Positions 62,863 to 64,000 of a DNA stretch of 64,000 bases are shown piece after piece (position 1 is the stretch's first letter; each line of letters opens with the position of its first letter). The stretch lies in the NCBI RefSeq assembly GCF_904063055.1, contig NZ_CAJFCN010000002.1:1-64000 (forward strand), given 5' to 3'. Below the pieces are notes generated by a model. That model ran no database searches, was not told the DNA's origin, and saw nothing but the letters and a program-made list of their open reading frames with translations. The position numbers were made by a program, and so were the translations under genes. This stretch comes from Pseudomonas paracarnis (GTDB lineage: Bacteria > Pseudomonadota > Gammaproteobacteria > Pseudomonadales > Pseudomonadaceae).

Positions 62863-63762
62863 ATGGATTTCAAGCAACTGCGTTATTTCGTCGCGGTGTA
62901 TGAGGAAGGCCATGTAGGCCGTGCCGCGGAGCGTCTGTCGATCTCCCAGCCAGCGTTGTCGCAACAGATTCGCCAACTGGAACAGAACCTTGATGTAAGT
63001 CTGTTCGAACGTAGCAGCAAGCGTCTGCTGCCAACGCTGGCGGCGCACACTTTATACAACCACGCGTTGCCGCTCATTGATGGGATGCAGCAAGCCGTGG
63101 AGGCACTGCGCAACTTCAAGGGCCAGGCCATGCGCACCCTGGCCATCGGCGTGCTGCAAACCGTGCACACCAGCCTGGTACCGCAGATGCTTGAGCGCGT
63201 GCGCAAGGCCCAGCCCCATCTGGTGGTGCAGATCTACGAGCTGACCGGGCTTGAGATTGAGCGGCGGTTGCTCAATGGCTCACTCGATATCGGCATCAGC
63301 TATCTGCCACCCCGTCAGCCGGGCCTGCACGGCGTGTTGCTGTATGAAGACGAGTTGAAGGTGGTGATACCCGAAGATCATCCGTTGCGCGAGTTCAAGA
63401 AAGTCTCGCTCAAACAAGCCGCCGAATTACCGATGTTGCTGCTGGGGGAAGAGTTTCAGGTTCGGCAGATCTGGCAAGGCCAACTGTCCAACCTCGGGCG
63501 GCGTCCGCAAGTGCAGGCGGAACTCAATACCATGGTGGGCATTCTCGACAGCCTGCCTCACACCCGTTTGGCGACCGTGCTGCCTGGGCGGTCCCAGGAT
63601 GAACACAACAGCAAGGCGCTGCTGTGGAAACCCTTGAGCGAGCCCAGGGTACCGCTGAAAGTAGGATTGGTATGCCGCGATGTGCAACGCCAGCAGGCGA
63701 CGGTGGCGTTGCTGCGCACCCTGCTGGAAGACGTGATGAATGCCCCGTCGACAACCGCCTGA
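62863..63762 (+). CDS. LysR family transcriptional regulator (CynR-like)
   Basis: A 299-residue LysR protein: N-terminal winged helix (MDFKQLRYFVAVYEEGHVGRAAERLSISQPALSQQIRQLE) and a periplasmic-binding-like effector domain. Divergent from the aminotransferase across about 210 bp, the classic arrangement for a LysR regulator of the neighbouring gene. Confidence 0.9.
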   Translation: MDFKQLRYFVAVYEEGHVGRAAERLSISQPALSQQIRQLEQNLDVSLFERSSKRLLPTLAAHTLYNHALPLIDGMQQAVEALRNFKGQAMRTLAIGVLQTVHTSLVPQMLERVRKAQPHLVVQIYELTGLEIERRLLNGSLDIGISYLPPRQPGLHGVLLYEDELKVVIPEDHPLREFKKVSLKQAAELPMLLLGEEFQVRQIWQGQLSNLGRRPQVQAELNTMVGILDSLPHTRLATVLPGRSQDEHNSKALLWKPLSEPRVPLKVGLVCRDVQRQQATVALLRTLLEDVMNAPSTTA

Positions 63763-63776
63763 CTTTTTCGCGGGCA

Positions 63777-63900
63777 AAAGAAAACCCCGCCGAAGCGGGG
63801 CTTTGCAGACTGTTTCCCTGACATCCATTTCACTCCGCCGTCCTGGCAGAATCCTACGTGTCCGTGTTGTTGCTTTGCGCTTCCTGCGCGACGTCCATGT
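63777..63900 (-). ncRNA. rsmY: RsmY regulatory RNA
   Basis: Small RNA of the Gac/Rsm cascade that binds RsmA/RsmE proteins and frees their target mRNAs. The minus strand carries eight GGA motifs in about 90 nt, one in a hairpin loop GCGC-AGGAA-GCGC (63877-63889). It ends in a strong terminator CCCCGC-TTCG-GCGGGG followed by TTTTCTTTT (63776-63800). A -10-like TAATCT (63906-63911) sits about 7 bp before the predicted start, and a GacA box lies upstream. Estimated length is about 120 nt, as known for RsmY. The start site is inferred. Confidence 0.9.
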
Positions 63901-63956
63901 GAAGTAGATTAGCCGTGGATCCAATGTGGCGATAGAGGACGATTAGCAGCACGTCA

Positions 63957-63974
63957 TGTAAGAGAATGCTTACA
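63957..63974 (-). promoter_or_regulatory. GacA upstream activating sequence of rsmY
   Basis: TGTAAG, six bases, CTTACA: a perfect match to the GacA box. It is centred about 65 bp before the predicted rsmY start. Confidence 0.92.
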
Positions 63975-64000
63975 CGCCCTCCTCGCCCTTAAAACAGGGC

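Noticed and set aside
63427..63924. 165-codon minus-strand frame across the end of the LysR gene and rsmY
   Set aside because: It runs through the rsmY RNA and its terminator and opposite a clear LysR gene; there is no domain.

Overview
The window is chromosomal DNA of a fluorescent pseudomonad, most likely the Pseudomonas fluorescens group. Evidence: a vfr-type CRP homologue beside coq7 and an OsmC-like gene; separate trpE and trpGDC operons; the autotransporter esterase EstP; amgK-murU next to lptD; the lysine catabolic pair davB-davA; a pqqF-ABCDE cluster; GTGGGAGC-type REPIN palindromes; and a GacA-box-controlled rsmY small RNA at the right edge. It is mostly core genome. I found no prophage, insertion sequence, CRISPR array or large island.

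Region by region. 1-316: three tandem rRNA-type promoters on the minus strand, firing off the left edge just downstream of tyrS. 316-10,859: tyrS, a mepM-like murein endopeptidase, anmK, erpA, argC, hemJ, a nitronate monooxygenase, a DUF805 protein, an SDR dehydrogenase, a HIT hydrolase, coq7 and an OsmC-like gene. 11,105-19,904: vfr, a lipoate ligase-like gene, trpGDC with a Trp-rich leader peptide, estP, then trpE whose leader peptide is also the C-terminus of gph. 19,901-25,535: rpe, an iron-type alcohol dehydrogenase, a DUF3530 protein, djlA-like, murU and amgK. 25,666-33,424: lptD-surA-pdxA-rsmA, then apaG-apaH-glpE. 33,710-38,579: the prkA-yeaH-spoVR stress operon. 38,643-42,511: cca, folK, folB, plsY and tsaD. 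42,715-47,258: the macromolecular synthesis operon rpsU-dnaG-rpoD. 47,393-51,786: a large periplasmic-sensing GGDEF/EAL protein, a CAU-anticodon tRNA and an Lrp-type regulator. 51,934-54,442: davBA. 54,491-60,241: pqqFABCDE. 60,247-63,762: a YqaE/Pmp3 peptide, a HigA-like antitoxin next to a toxin gene broken by an amber codon, a class III aminotransferase and a divergent LysR regulator. 63,777-63,974: rsmY with its GacA upstream activating site.

Functional themes. Cell-envelope recycling recurs (AnmK, AmgK, MurU, a murein endopeptidase, LptD, SurA). Tryptophan synthesis is split into two operons that carry nearly the same leader peptide. Central information processing is concentrated here (rRNA promoters, rpsU-dnaG-rpoD, tsaD, cca, rsmA, tyrS and a tRNA). 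Several regulators act globally (Vfr, RsmY, sigma-70, c-di-GMP turnover).

No wholly new multi-gene system is evident. The observations most worth following are the shared trp leader/gph C-terminus, the in-frame upstream start of pqqA with its own near-perfect Shine-Dalgarno, the amber-inactivated toxin beside an intact antitoxin, the REPIN that supplies the stop codons of both cca and folK, and the cca ribosome binding site buried in a 12-bp stem.
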